Shown piece by piece: positions 1 through 7,383 of a stretch of DNA of 19,205 bases (the first letter of the stretch is position 1; each line of letters starts with the position of its first letter). Source of the DNA: an uncultured Alistipes sp. (GTDB taxonomy: Bacteria > Bacteroidota > Bacteroidia > Bacteroidales > Rikenellaceae). The translations under genes were made by a program, and so were the position numbers. Where the stretch lies: positions 1 through 19,205 of the forward strand of contig USCH01000032.1 of NCBI GenBank assembly GCA_900553175.1. Direction: 5' to 3'. Below the pieces are notes generated by a model. That model searched no databases. It was not told the DNA's origin and saw nothing but the letters and a program-made list of their open reading frames with translations.

Positions 1-666
1 TCGAATACCGTGACCATGCTGCAATATTGCATCATGCTGGTGGTGGCCGCAACAGCTTTCGCAAGTAATTTCAGCAAGAAAAACAGCATGAGGTTCGGAT
101 TGCAGGCCGTAGCGGTCGTTTTCCTTGTCGCGTTCTGCTACATGGGATACATGCGCCAGTCGGCCGAAACGATCTTTGCCGTATTCCCGCTGCTGGCCGT
201 GGGCATCACCCCGATCCTCGGCAAATTCGTCGACACGAAAGGCAAGGCCGCCTCGATGCTGATGGTCGGCTCGATCCTGCTGATCGCCTGCCACCTGACG
301 TTCGCGTTCATCCTCCCGATGTTCAAGGGCAGCGGCGTGGGCGGAGTATTCGTCGCCTATATTACCATTCTGGTACTGGGTGCGTCGTTCTCGCTGGTTC
401 CCGCATCGCTGTGGCCCTCGGTCCCCAAACTGGTGGACAACAAGGTGATCGGTTCGGCCTATGCGCTCATTTTCTGGATTCAGAACATCGGTCTGTGCCT
501 CGTGCCGCTGCTCATCGGCAAGGTGCTCGACGCGACGGGCGGATACACGGTGCCGATGATGATCTTCTCGTCGTTCGGCATCCTGGCCTTCATCTTCAGC
601 TTCTACCTCAAGATCGAAGACCGCCGGAAAGGGTACGGACTGGAACTGCCCAATATCAAGAAGTAG
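1..666 (+). CDS. MFS transporter, C-terminal part (MFSD1-like), cut by window start
   Basis: The reading frame is open from base 1, so the gene begins outside the window; the GTG at base 10 is an internal codon. About 221 residues remain. They hold roughly six hydrophobic segments, the expected C-terminal half of a 12-helix major facilitator. The stretch SLVPASLWPSVPKLV followed by GSAYALIFWIQNIG resembles the region seen in MFSD1-type and related bacterial MFS proteins; this is from memory of the family, not a search. The protein acts in the inner membrane. The substrate cannot be read from the sequence. The tail after the last helix is short and basic (ending NIKK). A strong terminator follows 33 bases after the stop, so this gene ends its transcript and is not linked to the next gene, which lies on the other strand. 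Confidence 0.85.
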   Translation, partial: SNTVTMLQYCIMLVVAATAFASNFSKKNSMRFGLQAVAVVFLVAFCYMGYMRQSAETIFAVFPLLAVGITPILGKFVDTKGKAASMLMVGSILLIACHLTFAFILPMFKGSGVGGVFVAYITILVLGASFSLVPASLWPSVPKLVDNKVIGSAYALIFWIQNIGLCLVPLLIGKVLDATGGYTVPMMIFSSFGILAFIFSFYLKIEDRRKGYGLELPNIKK

Positions 667-699
667 CCCAAGCTGCACAAGCCGAATAAATGAAGACGA

Positions 700-732
700 G
701 CCGGACACCCGAAAGGGGTGCCCGGCTTTTTT
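700..732 (+). terminator. Rho-independent terminator of the MFS gene
   Basis: An 11-bp stem with one A/C mismatch (arms 700-710 and 716-726) has a GAAAG loop and is followed directly by six T (727-732). It lies 33 bases after the MFS stop. The opposite strand has no T-run after the stem, so it should work only in the + direction. Confidence 0.88.
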
Positions 733-744
733 CGGGGCGGAGGC

Positions 745-770
745 TTCGGCCCGCACGACCTGCGGCCGAA
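745..770. other. GC-rich hairpin between convergent genes
   Basis: Arms TTCGGCC (745-751) and GGCCGAA (764-770) pair perfectly, and a further 3 bp can form inside after a one-base bulge. It sits just past the stop of the minus-strand glycosyltransferase gene (786). No T-run follows on either strand, so it is at best a weak terminator or an mRNA 3'-end stabiliser. The rest of the 667-785 gap shows only this hairpin and the terminator before it. Confidence 0.4.
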
Positions 771-785
771 TATTCAGTCTGCGGC

Positions 786-1922
786 TTACCTCATCCTCTC
801 ATAAAGCTCCAGAATGCGGGCGCACATCTCCTCCCACGAGAAGCGTTTGCGCTCCTCGGCGCAGTTTTCGCGGAAACGCTCCAGCACGCCGGGCCGCACG
901 ATGCACCGGATGGCATCGGCCACTCCGTCGGCGGTGGGCGGACAGACATACCCCACCCTCCCGTCGGGCACGATCTCGGGAAGTCCGCCCACGTCGGTGA
1001 CGATCATCGGCGTCGAGAAACGGTAGGCGATCTGCGTCACGCCGCTCTGCGTGGCGGTCCTGTAGGGCAGCACCACGAAATCGGCCGCCGAAAAGCAATA
1101 CTTCACCTCGTCGTCGGGAATGAAGCGATCGCGGAGAATCACCTCGTCGCCCAGACCGTTCTCGGCGATCCGCCGCAGATAGGGTTCGGGAGAGGTGTAG
1201 AACTCTCCCGCCACGAGCAGCTTGCGGCCCGCCGCAGCGCCGGCCCGATGCAGCGCCGCCCAGGCGTCGAGCAGCAGATCGAGGCCCTTGTAGTCGCGGA
1301 TCAGCCCGAAAAAGAGCGTGTAACGCACGGACGGATCGAGCCCCATGCGGGCGCAAGCCTCGGCGCGGTCCACGGGAGCGCCGAAATTCTCGAAAAGCGG
1401 ATGGGGCGAAAAGAGCGCCGGAGCCGAAGTGTAGGCCGACAGTTCGCGGTGCACCTGCTCGGACATGTAGACGAAGCCGTCGACCGAACGCAGGAAATAG
1501 CGGTTGAACGGTTTGTCGATGAAGTGGTGTTCGTGCGGCTCCACGTTGTCGATCTGGCAGAGCACCCGCGTATGGCCGTTGCGGCGGGCCAGACGGGCGA
1601 TGGTGCCGAACGCGGGCGCCATGAAAGGGGTCCAGTATTTCAGCAGCACGAAATCGGGCCGTTCGCGCCGAAGCCGCCGCCCCACGCGCCACCAATTGAG
1701 CGGATTCATCGTGTCGACGCACCGTTCGATCCGCAGGTCGGCGGGCGGCGGCGCGGAGGTCGTCTGGCTCCTGCCGGGAAAGAGCAGCGCGGGATACTGC
1801 CGCGTGAAGGTATAAATGTCCGCATCGTGCCCGCAGGCCCGGAACGTGCGGGCCATGGTCTCCATGATCGCGGCCAGACCGCCCCGGTAGGGATGCGCCG
1901 GGCCCAGAATCGTGATTTTCAT
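786..1922 (-). CDS. Glycosyltransferase family 4 (GT-B fold)
   Basis: A 378-residue protein of normal GT4 length with no signal peptide. The N-terminal acceptor domain opens with MKITILGPAHPYRGG, the usual first beta-strand and glycine loop. The donor domain begins near residue 200 (LFFGLIRDYKGLDLLLDA, with R209 and K212 in the phosphate-contact position typical of GT4) and contains GGLPE at 312-316. The classic EX7E motif is not conserved; the segment reads TATQSGVTQIAYRF (289-302), a variant I recall from other Bacteroidota GT4 enzymes. It probably transfers a sugar from a nucleotide sugar to a glycan or lipid acceptor at the cytoplasmic side; donor and acceptor are unknown. It stands alone on its strand, facing away from the thioesterase gene, so it is not part of an obvious surface-polysaccharide cluster. 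ATG 1922 is chosen because MKI is the standard start; a -7 box ends five bases upstream, which suggests a leaderless mRNA. Confidence 0.9.
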   Translation of the reverse strand: MKITILGPAHPYRGGLAAIMETMARTFRACGHDADIYTFTRQYPALLFPGRSQTTSAPPPADLRIERCVDTMNPLNWWRVGRRLRRERPDFVLLKYWTPFMAPAFGTIARLARRNGHTRVLCQIDNVEPHEHHFIDKPFNRYFLRSVDGFVYMSEQVHRELSAYTSAPALFSPHPLFENFGAPVDRAEACARMGLDPSVRYTLFFGLIRDYKGLDLLLDAWAALHRAGAAAGRKLLVAGEFYTSPEPYLRRIAENGLGDEVILRDRFIPDDEVKYCFSAADFVVLPYRTATQSGVTQIAYRFSTPMIVTDVGGLPEIVPDGRVGYVCPPTADGVADAIRCIVRPGVLERFRENCAEERKRFSWEEMCARILELYERMR

Positions 1923-1926
1923 GTCC

Positions 1927-1934
1927 CAAAGTTA
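1927..1934 (-). promoter_or_regulatory. Bacteroidota -7 box for the GT4 gene
   Basis: On the minus strand the bases read TAACTTTG, a perfect match to the TAnnTTTG -7 element. The ATG at 1922 lies only four bases beyond the final G, about where transcription should begin, so the transcript may have no 5' leader. No clear -33 TTTG element is visible. Confidence 0.55.
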
Positions 1935-1945
1935 GGAAAAAAACG

Positions 1946-1953
1946 TATCTTTG
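1946..1953 (+). promoter_or_regulatory. Bacteroidota -7 box for the thioesterase gene
   Basis: The bases read TATCTTTG, a perfect TAnnTTTG match. Predicted transcription start is near 1958, leaving a leader of about 23 nt before ATG 1981. The in-frame TTG at 1951 lies inside this box and is therefore not the translation start. The box lies 11 bp from the opposing -7 box of the GT4 gene, so the two polymerases would compete for the same DNA. Confidence 0.65.
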
Positions 1954-1980
1954 CGAAAAGCAACGAAAAACGACACCGCA

Positions 1981-2709
1981 ATGGCTTCGAAAACGAGTTA
2001 CAGCTACCGGGTGGAGCCCCAGGAGGTGGATTTCACGCTCCGGGCCACGATCGCCGCACTGGGTTCGGCGATCCTCAACACGGCCGGAATCGACGCCCAC
2101 GACAAAGGATTCGGCGTGGACGCGCTCCATGCCGGCAACCGTTCGTGGGTGCTCTCGCGCATCGCATTCGAATTCGACAGCCGGCCCGAACAGTACGCCG
2201 ACTACACCGTGACCACCTGGATCAGCGACTACGGCCGGGCGCTCTCGACGCGGAACTTCACGCTGGCCGACGCCGCGGGCCGCACGTTCGCACGCGCCGT
2301 GTCGCAATGGGCGATGATCGACCTCACGACCCGCTCGGCCGTCGATCTGTCGGGCGTGGGACGCGAGCACGACGCCGCCGTGCTGCCCGAGCCTCCGGAG
2401 ATGGAGCGGCCCCGGAAGATCCGCCGGGTCTCCCCCACCCGGACCATCGTGCACCCGGTCGTGTACAGCGACATCGATTTCAACCGCCACGTCAACACGA
2501 TGCGCTACATCGAGATGATGATCGACATGCTGCCCTTCGAATGCCACGAACGGGAGGCGCCCGTCCGCATGGACATCCACTTCATGCGCGAATGCCGCTA
2601 CGGCCAGACGCTCACGATCGGCTGCGAGATGCAGGAACATGCGGCGCTCTTCGAAATCGGCGCCGAAGCGGACTCTCCGGCCGTCCGGGCCAGCATCGAA
2701 TGGCGGTGA
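1981..2709 (+). CDS. Acyl-ACP thioesterase
   Basis: A 242-residue cytoplasmic protein with the size and double hot-dog layout of bacterial FatA/FatB-like acyl-ACP thioesterases: first hot-dog roughly residues 5-130, second roughly 150-242. The second domain carries DIDFNRHVN (164-172), the family's catalytic D-x-N-x-H-V-N pattern with N168 and H170. The first domain has the conserved NRSWVLSRIAFEF stretch. The enzyme hydrolyses acyl-ACP to free fatty acid and so ends chain elongation; chain-length preference cannot be read here. ATG 1981 (MASKTSYSYR) is preferred over the upstream TTG because the latter lies in the promoter. The gene appears monocistronic, with a hairpin plus T-run starting 27 bases after the stop. 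Confidence 0.9.
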   Translation: MASKTSYSYRVEPQEVDFTLRATIAALGSAILNTAGIDAHDKGFGVDALHAGNRSWVLSRIAFEFDSRPEQYADYTVTTWISDYGRALSTRNFTLADAAGRTFARAVSQWAMIDLTTRSAVDLSGVGREHDAAVLPEPPEMERPRKIRRVSPTRTIVHPVVYSDIDFNRHVNTMRYIEMMIDMLPFECHEREAPVRMDIHFMRECRYGQTLTIGCEMQEHAALFEIGAEADSPAVRASIEWR

Positions 2710-2736
2710 GCGGACCGCAGGCGCATTCATGGAACG

Positions 2737-2766
2737 GGTTTTGCAAAGGAGCTGCAAAACCTTTTT
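2737..2766 (+). terminator. Perfect 9-bp hairpin plus T-run between thioesterase and ferritin genes
   Basis: Arms GGTTTTGCA (2737-2745) and TGCAAAACC (2753-2761) pair perfectly around a 7-nt loop AAGGAGC and are followed by TTTTT (2762-2766). As a structure it is a Rho-independent terminator for the thioesterase gene. It ends only five bases before the ferritin ATG (2772), and the loop holds AAGGAG, an ideal Shine-Dalgarno core but 20 bases from the ATG. It may therefore also control ferritin expression as an attenuator or binding site. I see no good -7 box between 2710 and 2771, so ferritin may depend on read-through. Confidence 0.7.
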
Positions 2767-2771
2767 CATTT

Positions 2772-3305
2772 ATGGAAACCACCGAAGTCAAAAGCAAGTA
2801 TCAGGTGAGCATCGACCTGCTGAACGATGCCGTGGGAAAAGAGATCGCCACATCGCTCCAGTACATGTACTTCCACATCCACTTCGAGGATGCCCGCTAC
2901 CGGTATCTTTCGAGGATCATGCGCGAAATTTCGATCGCCGAAATGCGCCACATCGAGGAGTTCTCGGAACGGATTCTCTTTCTGGAGGGCGACGTGGAGA
3001 TGAATCCCCTGTTCCGGACCCGTCGGATCACCGATCCCAAAGAGGCGCTTCGGTTGGCCATGCAGCTCGAACAGAGCACGATCGACAGCTACAACGAGGC
3101 GTCGCGCATCGCTTCGGAACAGAAAGACGCCGTGACGCACAAGATGTTCCAGGACATTCTGGCCGAAGAGGAGGAACACCTCGACACGTTCCGCACCGAG
3201 CTCCAGCACCTTGTCGACTACGGCGACGAATACCTCGCGCTCCAGTCGGTGGCCGGCAGCAAACACACGGTCGAAAGCCTGCGGCACGAAAAGCACGGGG
3301 AATAG
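2772..3305 (+). CDS. Bacterioferritin-type ferritin
   Basis: A 177-residue four-helix ferritin. Diiron ligands sit at E24, E57, H60, E100, E133 and H136, each exactly six residues beyond the E. coli Bfr ligands (E18, E51, H54, E94, E127, H130). M58 falls on the position of the Bfr haem ligand M52, so haem binding between subunits is plausible. The chain is about 19 residues longer than E. coli Bfr and ends in a charged tail (SLRHEKHGE). It should oxidise Fe(II) and store iron as a 24-mer in the cytoplasm, also limiting oxidative damage. ATG 2772 follows the upstream hairpin and starts the recognisable protein; the frame is open far upstream, but that part is antisense to the GT4 gene. No bacterioferritin-associated ferredoxin gene is adjacent. 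A 17-bp terminator hairpin follows. Confidence 0.9.
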   Translation: METTEVKSKYQVSIDLLNDAVGKEIATSLQYMYFHIHFEDARYRYLSRIMREISIAEMRHIEEFSERILFLEGDVEMNPLFRTRRITDPKEALRLAMQLEQSTIDSYNEASRIASEQKDAVTHKMFQDILAEEEEHLDTFRTELQHLVDYGDEYLALQSVAGSKHTVESLRHEKHGE

Positions 3306-3330
3306 AGAAGCGTCCGAAGACGAATCGGCG

Positions 3331-3369
3331 AAACACCCCCGGCGGAAAAGATTCCGCCGGGGGTGTTTT
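3331..3369. terminator. Strong terminator shared by convergent ferritin and rhamnosidase genes
   Basis: A perfect 17-bp stem (arms 3331-3347 and 3352-3368) with a 4-nt loop AAGA lies between the ferritin stop (3305) and the GH78 stop (3407). The + strand reads TTTT at 3366-3369. The minus strand reads TTT at the stem foot. It probably stops transcription from both sides and marks the right-hand end of the PUL operon. Confidence 0.88.
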
Positions 3370-3406
3370 CTGCTGCGGGGGCCGCAAAAGACCGCGCCGA
3401 AGTCCG

Positions 3407-5791
3407 TCAGGGCGCGACGACGACATTCGCCCCGCCCGCGAGCGGATACTCGCGTCCGTTCCAGACGAAAACGCCCGGAATCCCCTCGGGAAGTTCGATG
3501 CGGGCCTTCAGACGGCCTTTTCCCGAACGTTCGTAGGCGACCGCTATTTCGCCCGCGGGATGGGGAATGGCTCCCGACGCCTTGCGGAGCGAGCCGAGCG
3601 ACGGGGCGATCCGCACCCGCCTAAAGCCGGGAGCGTCGCTGTCGATGCCGAGAACGATCCGGAAAAACTCGATGTTGGGGCTCGATCCCCAGGCATGGCA
3701 GTCCGACCGCGAGGGCTCGGGCTGCTCGGCCCACGTCGTCAGATGGAGCGCCAGCTGGTCGCGCCACGGCTGCAAGCCTTCGCTGAAGCGATCGCCGCGG
3801 CCGGCCGCCTTCATGGCCTGGTGGAGGTAGTAGCGGAAATAGATCGTGCAGGGAAGCAGCGACCCGTCGTCCGAAAGGCGGTCGAAAAGAGCAGGCGCCT
3901 CGTCGGCCGGAACCATGCCCGCCAGGATGGCCAGCGCGTTGGCATGCTGCGAATAGGCGCGATGATCGTGCGTGTCGGCGAACAGACCCCGTTCCGCATC
4001 CCAATATTTGTCGGCGAACGACGACCTGATGCCGTCGAGGAGCGCTTCGTAGTGTTCGGCCATGGGTACGAGTCCGAACGCACGCTCCATGCCGGCGGCG
4101 GCTTCGAGCGCCAGCACGTATTGCAGGTCCTGAACGGCGGAATTGCCCTCCTCCTCGCGCACCGGCATGCCGTAGTCGGCGCTGCTCCAGTCCATGAAGA
4201 ACCAGAACGGAATGCGTCCGAGGCTCCCGTCGGGCTTCAGATAGCGTTCGAACCACGCCAGCACGCTCCGCGTTCCGGGCAGCAGCCCCCGCAGGAACTC
4301 CTCGTCGCCGCGGTAGCGCCAGTAGTCGTGGGCCATGCAGATCCACCACAGCGAAAAAGAGGGGATGAACTGGTGCAGCGACGAGGGATAGCGGCTCGCG
4401 GTGATGCCGTCGGAGACGATAGACCGCCGTCCGTGCTCCAGAGCGCTGCGCACCATTTCGTCGTTGCGCGTATTGTAAAGGGTAATCATCGCCTGAATGC
4501 GCGTATCGCCGAAATACTGCAACTGCTCGTAATAGGGACAGTCCATGTAGGTCTCGTTGGCACACAGACGGGCCGTGCGCCATCCGGTCTCGAGAATGGT
4601 CTCCGCATCGGGGAATCCGGGTGCGGAGAAACGGCTCTCACGCCGGAAAGGATACATCGACGCGACGGCCGACAGGTCCTCCAGCACGAGCGGTTCGGAG
4701 GCAGTCTCGATCCGCAGCCGCAGGTAACGCCACGTGCGCCACCACAGCGGCATGAATTCGCGGCCGCGGCCGCCGTCGGCCTCGATCCGGTCGGCATAGC
4801 CGATGAAGAGTTTGCCTTCGACGGCATCGCGGTCGCCCTTGACGCCGACCTCGGGCCGGTCGAAGAGCGATTCGGCATAGCCGATCTCGATCGAGGCGCC
4901 CCGGCCGCCGCTGAAGCGAAGCGACGGATACCCCGTCATGAGCGCCTCGTTGTCGATGAGCAGCTCGGCATGGCTGTTCGCCGGGACGGTGAAAGGAGAA
5001 GCTTCGGCGGGGAATGCGGCCGGAACCTCCGCACCGCAACACGTCCGGAGCCGGGGCATCCGCACGGGCGTCATCTCGACGGGCCGCACCGGCGCCGGCA
5101 CGAGCTGCCAGCCCGGATAATCGATCGTGCCCTTGAGCGCCGCACGCATCAGCGGCACGGCGCACGGCCACCCGGCATCGTCGAAAGCGGGCTGCTCCCA
5201 GCCCCAGGGATAGCTTGCGGCAGAGAGCCGTTCGCAGGCTCCGGCGGCATAATAGCCGAGCACGGGCTGCTCGTAGGGCGCATAGGCATCGTTGCGGATG
5301 CAGCGCCACGACGCATCGGTGTCGACCGCCCGCTCGGCCTCGGTCGCCCCCTGCAACAGGAAAGCGCACCGGCCGGTGCTCATCTGAGCCAGCGGGCGTT
5401 TCCCGGCGAAATTCCACACCACGGCGGCCAGCGTATTGCTTCCGGGGCGGAGATACGGCGCCAGATCGACGGTTTCGAAACTCCAGTTGAGCACGTCGCC
5501 CGCAGAGGGGCCGAGGCTCACGAAACGGCCGTTGACATAGAGTTTGTAGCGGCTGTCGGCCGAGACATGCACCACGAAACGTTCGGGGACCTCGTCCAGA
5601 TCGAACGTCTTGCGGAAATGGTAGACGCCCCAGGTCCGCTCCCCGGCCTCCGGAGCGGCGATCCACGCCGCAGGCCAGCGTCCCCGGCGAAGCGCTCCTT
5701 CGGCTTCGGACGGCCGCCACGCTCCGGCGACGGCAGCGAGAGCCGCCGTCACGGCCCAGAGTGTCAAAAGATATTTCCCCGTTTTCATCAT
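3407..5791 (-). CDS. Alpha-L-rhamnosidase, GH78, exported
   Basis: A 794-residue protein with an N-terminal signal peptide (MMKTGKYLLTLWAVTAALAA, cleavage near residue 23) and no lipobox, so probably periplasmic. An N-terminal beta-sandwich (about 40-235) contains the carbohydrate-binding-like stretch SRYKLYVNGR (80-89). A second beta region is followed by an (alpha/alpha)6 barrel from about 390 and a C-terminal beta-sandwich (about 715-794). DCPYYEQ at 417-423 with D417, E422 and D429 matches the spacing of the acidic triad D567/E572/D579 of Bacillus RhaB; E422 is the likely general acid. E689 in TTWAE is the candidate for the general base (RhaB E841). The enzyme inverts configuration while releasing terminal alpha-L-rhamnose. 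It is the last gene of the PUL, 16 nt after the symporter gene. Two consecutive ATG codons open the frame; either could be used. Confidence 0.92.
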   Translation of the reverse strand: MMKTGKYLLTLWAVTAALAAVAGAWRPSEAEGALRRGRWPAAWIAAPEAGERTWGVYHFRKTFDLDEVPERFVVHVSADSRYKLYVNGRFVSLGPSAGDVLNWSFETVDLAPYLRPGSNTLAAVVWNFAGKRPLAQMSTGRCAFLLQGATEAERAVDTDASWRCIRNDAYAPYEQPVLGYYAAGACERLSAASYPWGWEQPAFDDAGWPCAVPLMRAALKGTIDYPGWQLVPAPVRPVEMTPVRMPRLRTCCGAEVPAAFPAEASPFTVPANSHAELLIDNEALMTGYPSLRFSGGRGASIEIGYAESLFDRPEVGVKGDRDAVEGKLFIGYADRIEADGGRGREFMPLWWRTWRYLRLRIETASEPLVLEDLSAVASMYPFRRESRFSAPGFPDAETILETGWRTARLCANETYMDCPYYEQLQYFGDTRIQAMITLYNTRNDEMVRSALEHGRRSIVSDGITASRYPSSLHQFIPSFSLWWICMAHDYWRYRGDEEFLRGLLPGTRSVLAWFERYLKPDGSLGRIPFWFFMDWSSADYGMPVREEEGNSAVQDLQYVLALEAAAGMERAFGLVPMAEHYEALLDGIRSSFADKYWDAERGLFADTHDHRAYSQHANALAILAGMVPADEAPALFDRLSDDGSLLPCTIYFRYYLHQAMKAAGRGDRFSEGLQPWRDQLALHLTTWAEQPEPSRSDCHAWGSSPNIEFFRIVLGIDSDAPGFRRVRIAPSLGSLRKASGAIPHPAGEIAVAYERSGKGRLKARIELPEGIPGVFVWNGREYPLAGGANVVVAP

Positions 5792-5807
5792 GCCAATCTA
5801 TTTAGGA

Positions 5808-7382
5808 TTAAGAGAAGACGAACAGAATCGCCACGCTGGCGACGAGCAGCGCCACGCCCCAGGTGCGGTAGTCCCGCCAAAGGCCGACGCGCCGCAGCGC
5901 CCTGCACTCGTCCCGGAAATCGGAGAGCGAGAAGACGTTGCCTTCGATTTTCTCCGCAGGGGAAGGCGCCGGGAAGAGGAGGCTCACGCCCGTCATCAGC
6001 GCCGCACTCGCCACGAACAGGATCGGCACGATGAACAGGAAATGCATCTCCCCGAAGATCGGTTCGCGGAACAGGAGAAGCACCACGGCTACGACCAGTC
6101 CGGCGATCAGCCCCCAGAAAACCCCGCTGCCGTTCACCCGGCGGCTGAAGATGCCGAGCAGGAAAGCGGCGACGACGGGCGGCGCCAGGTAGGAGAGAAT
6201 CTCCTGGTAATACTTGAGCAGCGAATCGAAACGGCCGATCTGCGGCGCCCAGAGCGCGGCGACGACGACGACGGCGAGCGAGACGATCTTGCCCACGCGC
6301 ACCAGTTTGCGGTCCGAAGCCCGCGTATCGATCTTGCGGTAGAAGTCCATCGTAAAGAGGGTCGCCGTGGCATTCATGATGGCACTGAGCGTGGAGGTCA
6401 GCGCCGCGAACAGCACCGCCACCATCAGTCCCAGCAATCCCACGGGCATCAGGTTGAGAATCATCGCGGGATAAACCATGTCGGGGCTCTCCAGTCCGGG
6501 GAAGAGCCTGCGGCACATCACTCCGGGGATGGCGAAAAGTAGCAGCGTGCTCAGCGTGATGGCTCCGTTGAGCAAAACGCCCTTGCGGCCCTCGTTCAGA
6601 TCGCGGGCGCTCAGCACGCGCTGCACGAGGGTCTGGTTGTTGGCCCAGAAATAGAGCCCCGTAATGGGCATGCCCACCAGCAGAGCCGGCCAGGGCGTCG
6701 CGGCGTCGTCCACCGGACGGATCAGGCTCGTCAGCGCATCGCCCGAGGCGAGCAGCTCCCGGAAATAGTCGAAACCGCCGCTGGCGGCCACCCAGCCGGC
6801 CAGCAGCACCGAACCGGCAAGGAGAATGACGGCCTGGACGATCTCGGCGCTGATGGCCGACGAGAGGCCGCCCGTAATGGTATAGGAGGCGGCCAGAACG
6901 GCGAAAACAGCCACGATGATCCGTATGTCGGCCTCGGGCAGCAGCAGCTTGACGATCAGGGCCGCCGCATAAAGCGCACCGGCCGCATCCAGGAACACGT
7001 TGCCCACGATGCTGATGAAGGAGAAATAGTAGCGCGACCGGACGTCGAAACGGCGTTCGAGGTACTCCGGAATGGTGAAGATTCCCGTCCGGATGTAGAT
7101 CGGAAGCAGGAACGTGGCGAAAAAAACCATGACCACCACACCGACCAGATTGTAGTTGAAGACGGCCAGTCCGGTCGAATAGGCATCGCCCGTCTGCCCG
7201 ATCAGGGTCGTGCTGGAGATGCTCGCCGCAAACAGCGAGAGCCCCACCACCCACCACGGCATCGTGCGTCCGGCCAGAAAATAGGATTTCGAATCGCCGC
7301 TGCGCCCGTGCCGCAAAGCCCACCAGACGATCGCCGCGACACTCGCGACGATCACACCCGCATCAATCCAGGAGAGCTGCAT
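5808..7382 (-). CDS. Sodium:solute symporter (SSS family)
   Basis: A 524-residue inner-membrane protein with about 13-14 hydrophobic helices. Family signatures are FLAGRTMPWWVVGLSLFA followed by ASISSTTLIG (helix 1, sodium site region), TIPEYLERRF, and LWAPQIGRF. It should import a sugar or sugar acid with Na+. The start is ATG 7382, one base after the TGA of the preceding gene (7384-7386); an upstream in-frame start at 7451 would add a polar extension overlapping that gene. The tight junction implies translational coupling with the GH-A lipoprotein gene. In this PUL it most likely supplies the cytoplasmic GH130 enzyme or carries released rhamnose or mannose. The substrate cannot be told from sequence. 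Confidence 0.92.
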   Translation of the reverse strand: MQLSWIDAGVIVASVAAIVWWALRHGRSGDSKSYFLAGRTMPWWVVGLSLFAASISSTTLIGQTGDAYSTGLAVFNYNLVGVVVMVFFATFLLPIYIRTGIFTIPEYLERRFDVRSRYYFSFISIVGNVFLDAAGALYAAALIVKLLLPEADIRIIVAVFAVLAASYTITGGLSSAISAEIVQAVILLAGSVLLAGWVAASGGFDYFRELLASGDALTSLIRPVDDAATPWPALLVGMPITGLYFWANNQTLVQRVLSARDLNEGRKGVLLNGAITLSTLLLFAIPGVMCRRLFPGLESPDMVYPAMILNLMPVGLLGLMVAVLFAALTSTLSAIMNATATLFTMDFYRKIDTRASDRKLVRVGKIVSLAVVVVAALWAPQIGRFDSLLKYYQEILSYLAPPVVAAFLLGIFSRRVNGSGVFWGLIAGLVVAVVLLLFREPIFGEMHFLFIVPILFVASAALMTGVSLLFPAPSPAEKIEGNVFSLSDFRDECRALRRVGLWRDYRTWGVALLVASVAILFVFS

Positions 7383-7383
7383 G

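Noticed and set aside
799..2769. A minus-strand frame of 656 codons overlapping the GT4 gene
   Set aside because: It is the same-strand shifted shadow of the GT4 gene and lacks any domain; the 378-residue frame has all GT4 features.
690..2771. A plus-strand open frame running from 690 into the ferritin gene
   Set aside because: It crosses a terminator and lies antisense to the GT4 gene and out of frame over the thioesterase gene. Only the part from ATG 2772 encodes a recognisable protein.
2639..6034. Plus-strand open frame of 1131 codons antisense to GH78
   Set aside because: The frame passes through the thioesterase 3' end and the ferritin gene out of frame and across the 17-bp terminator; it has no recognisable domain.
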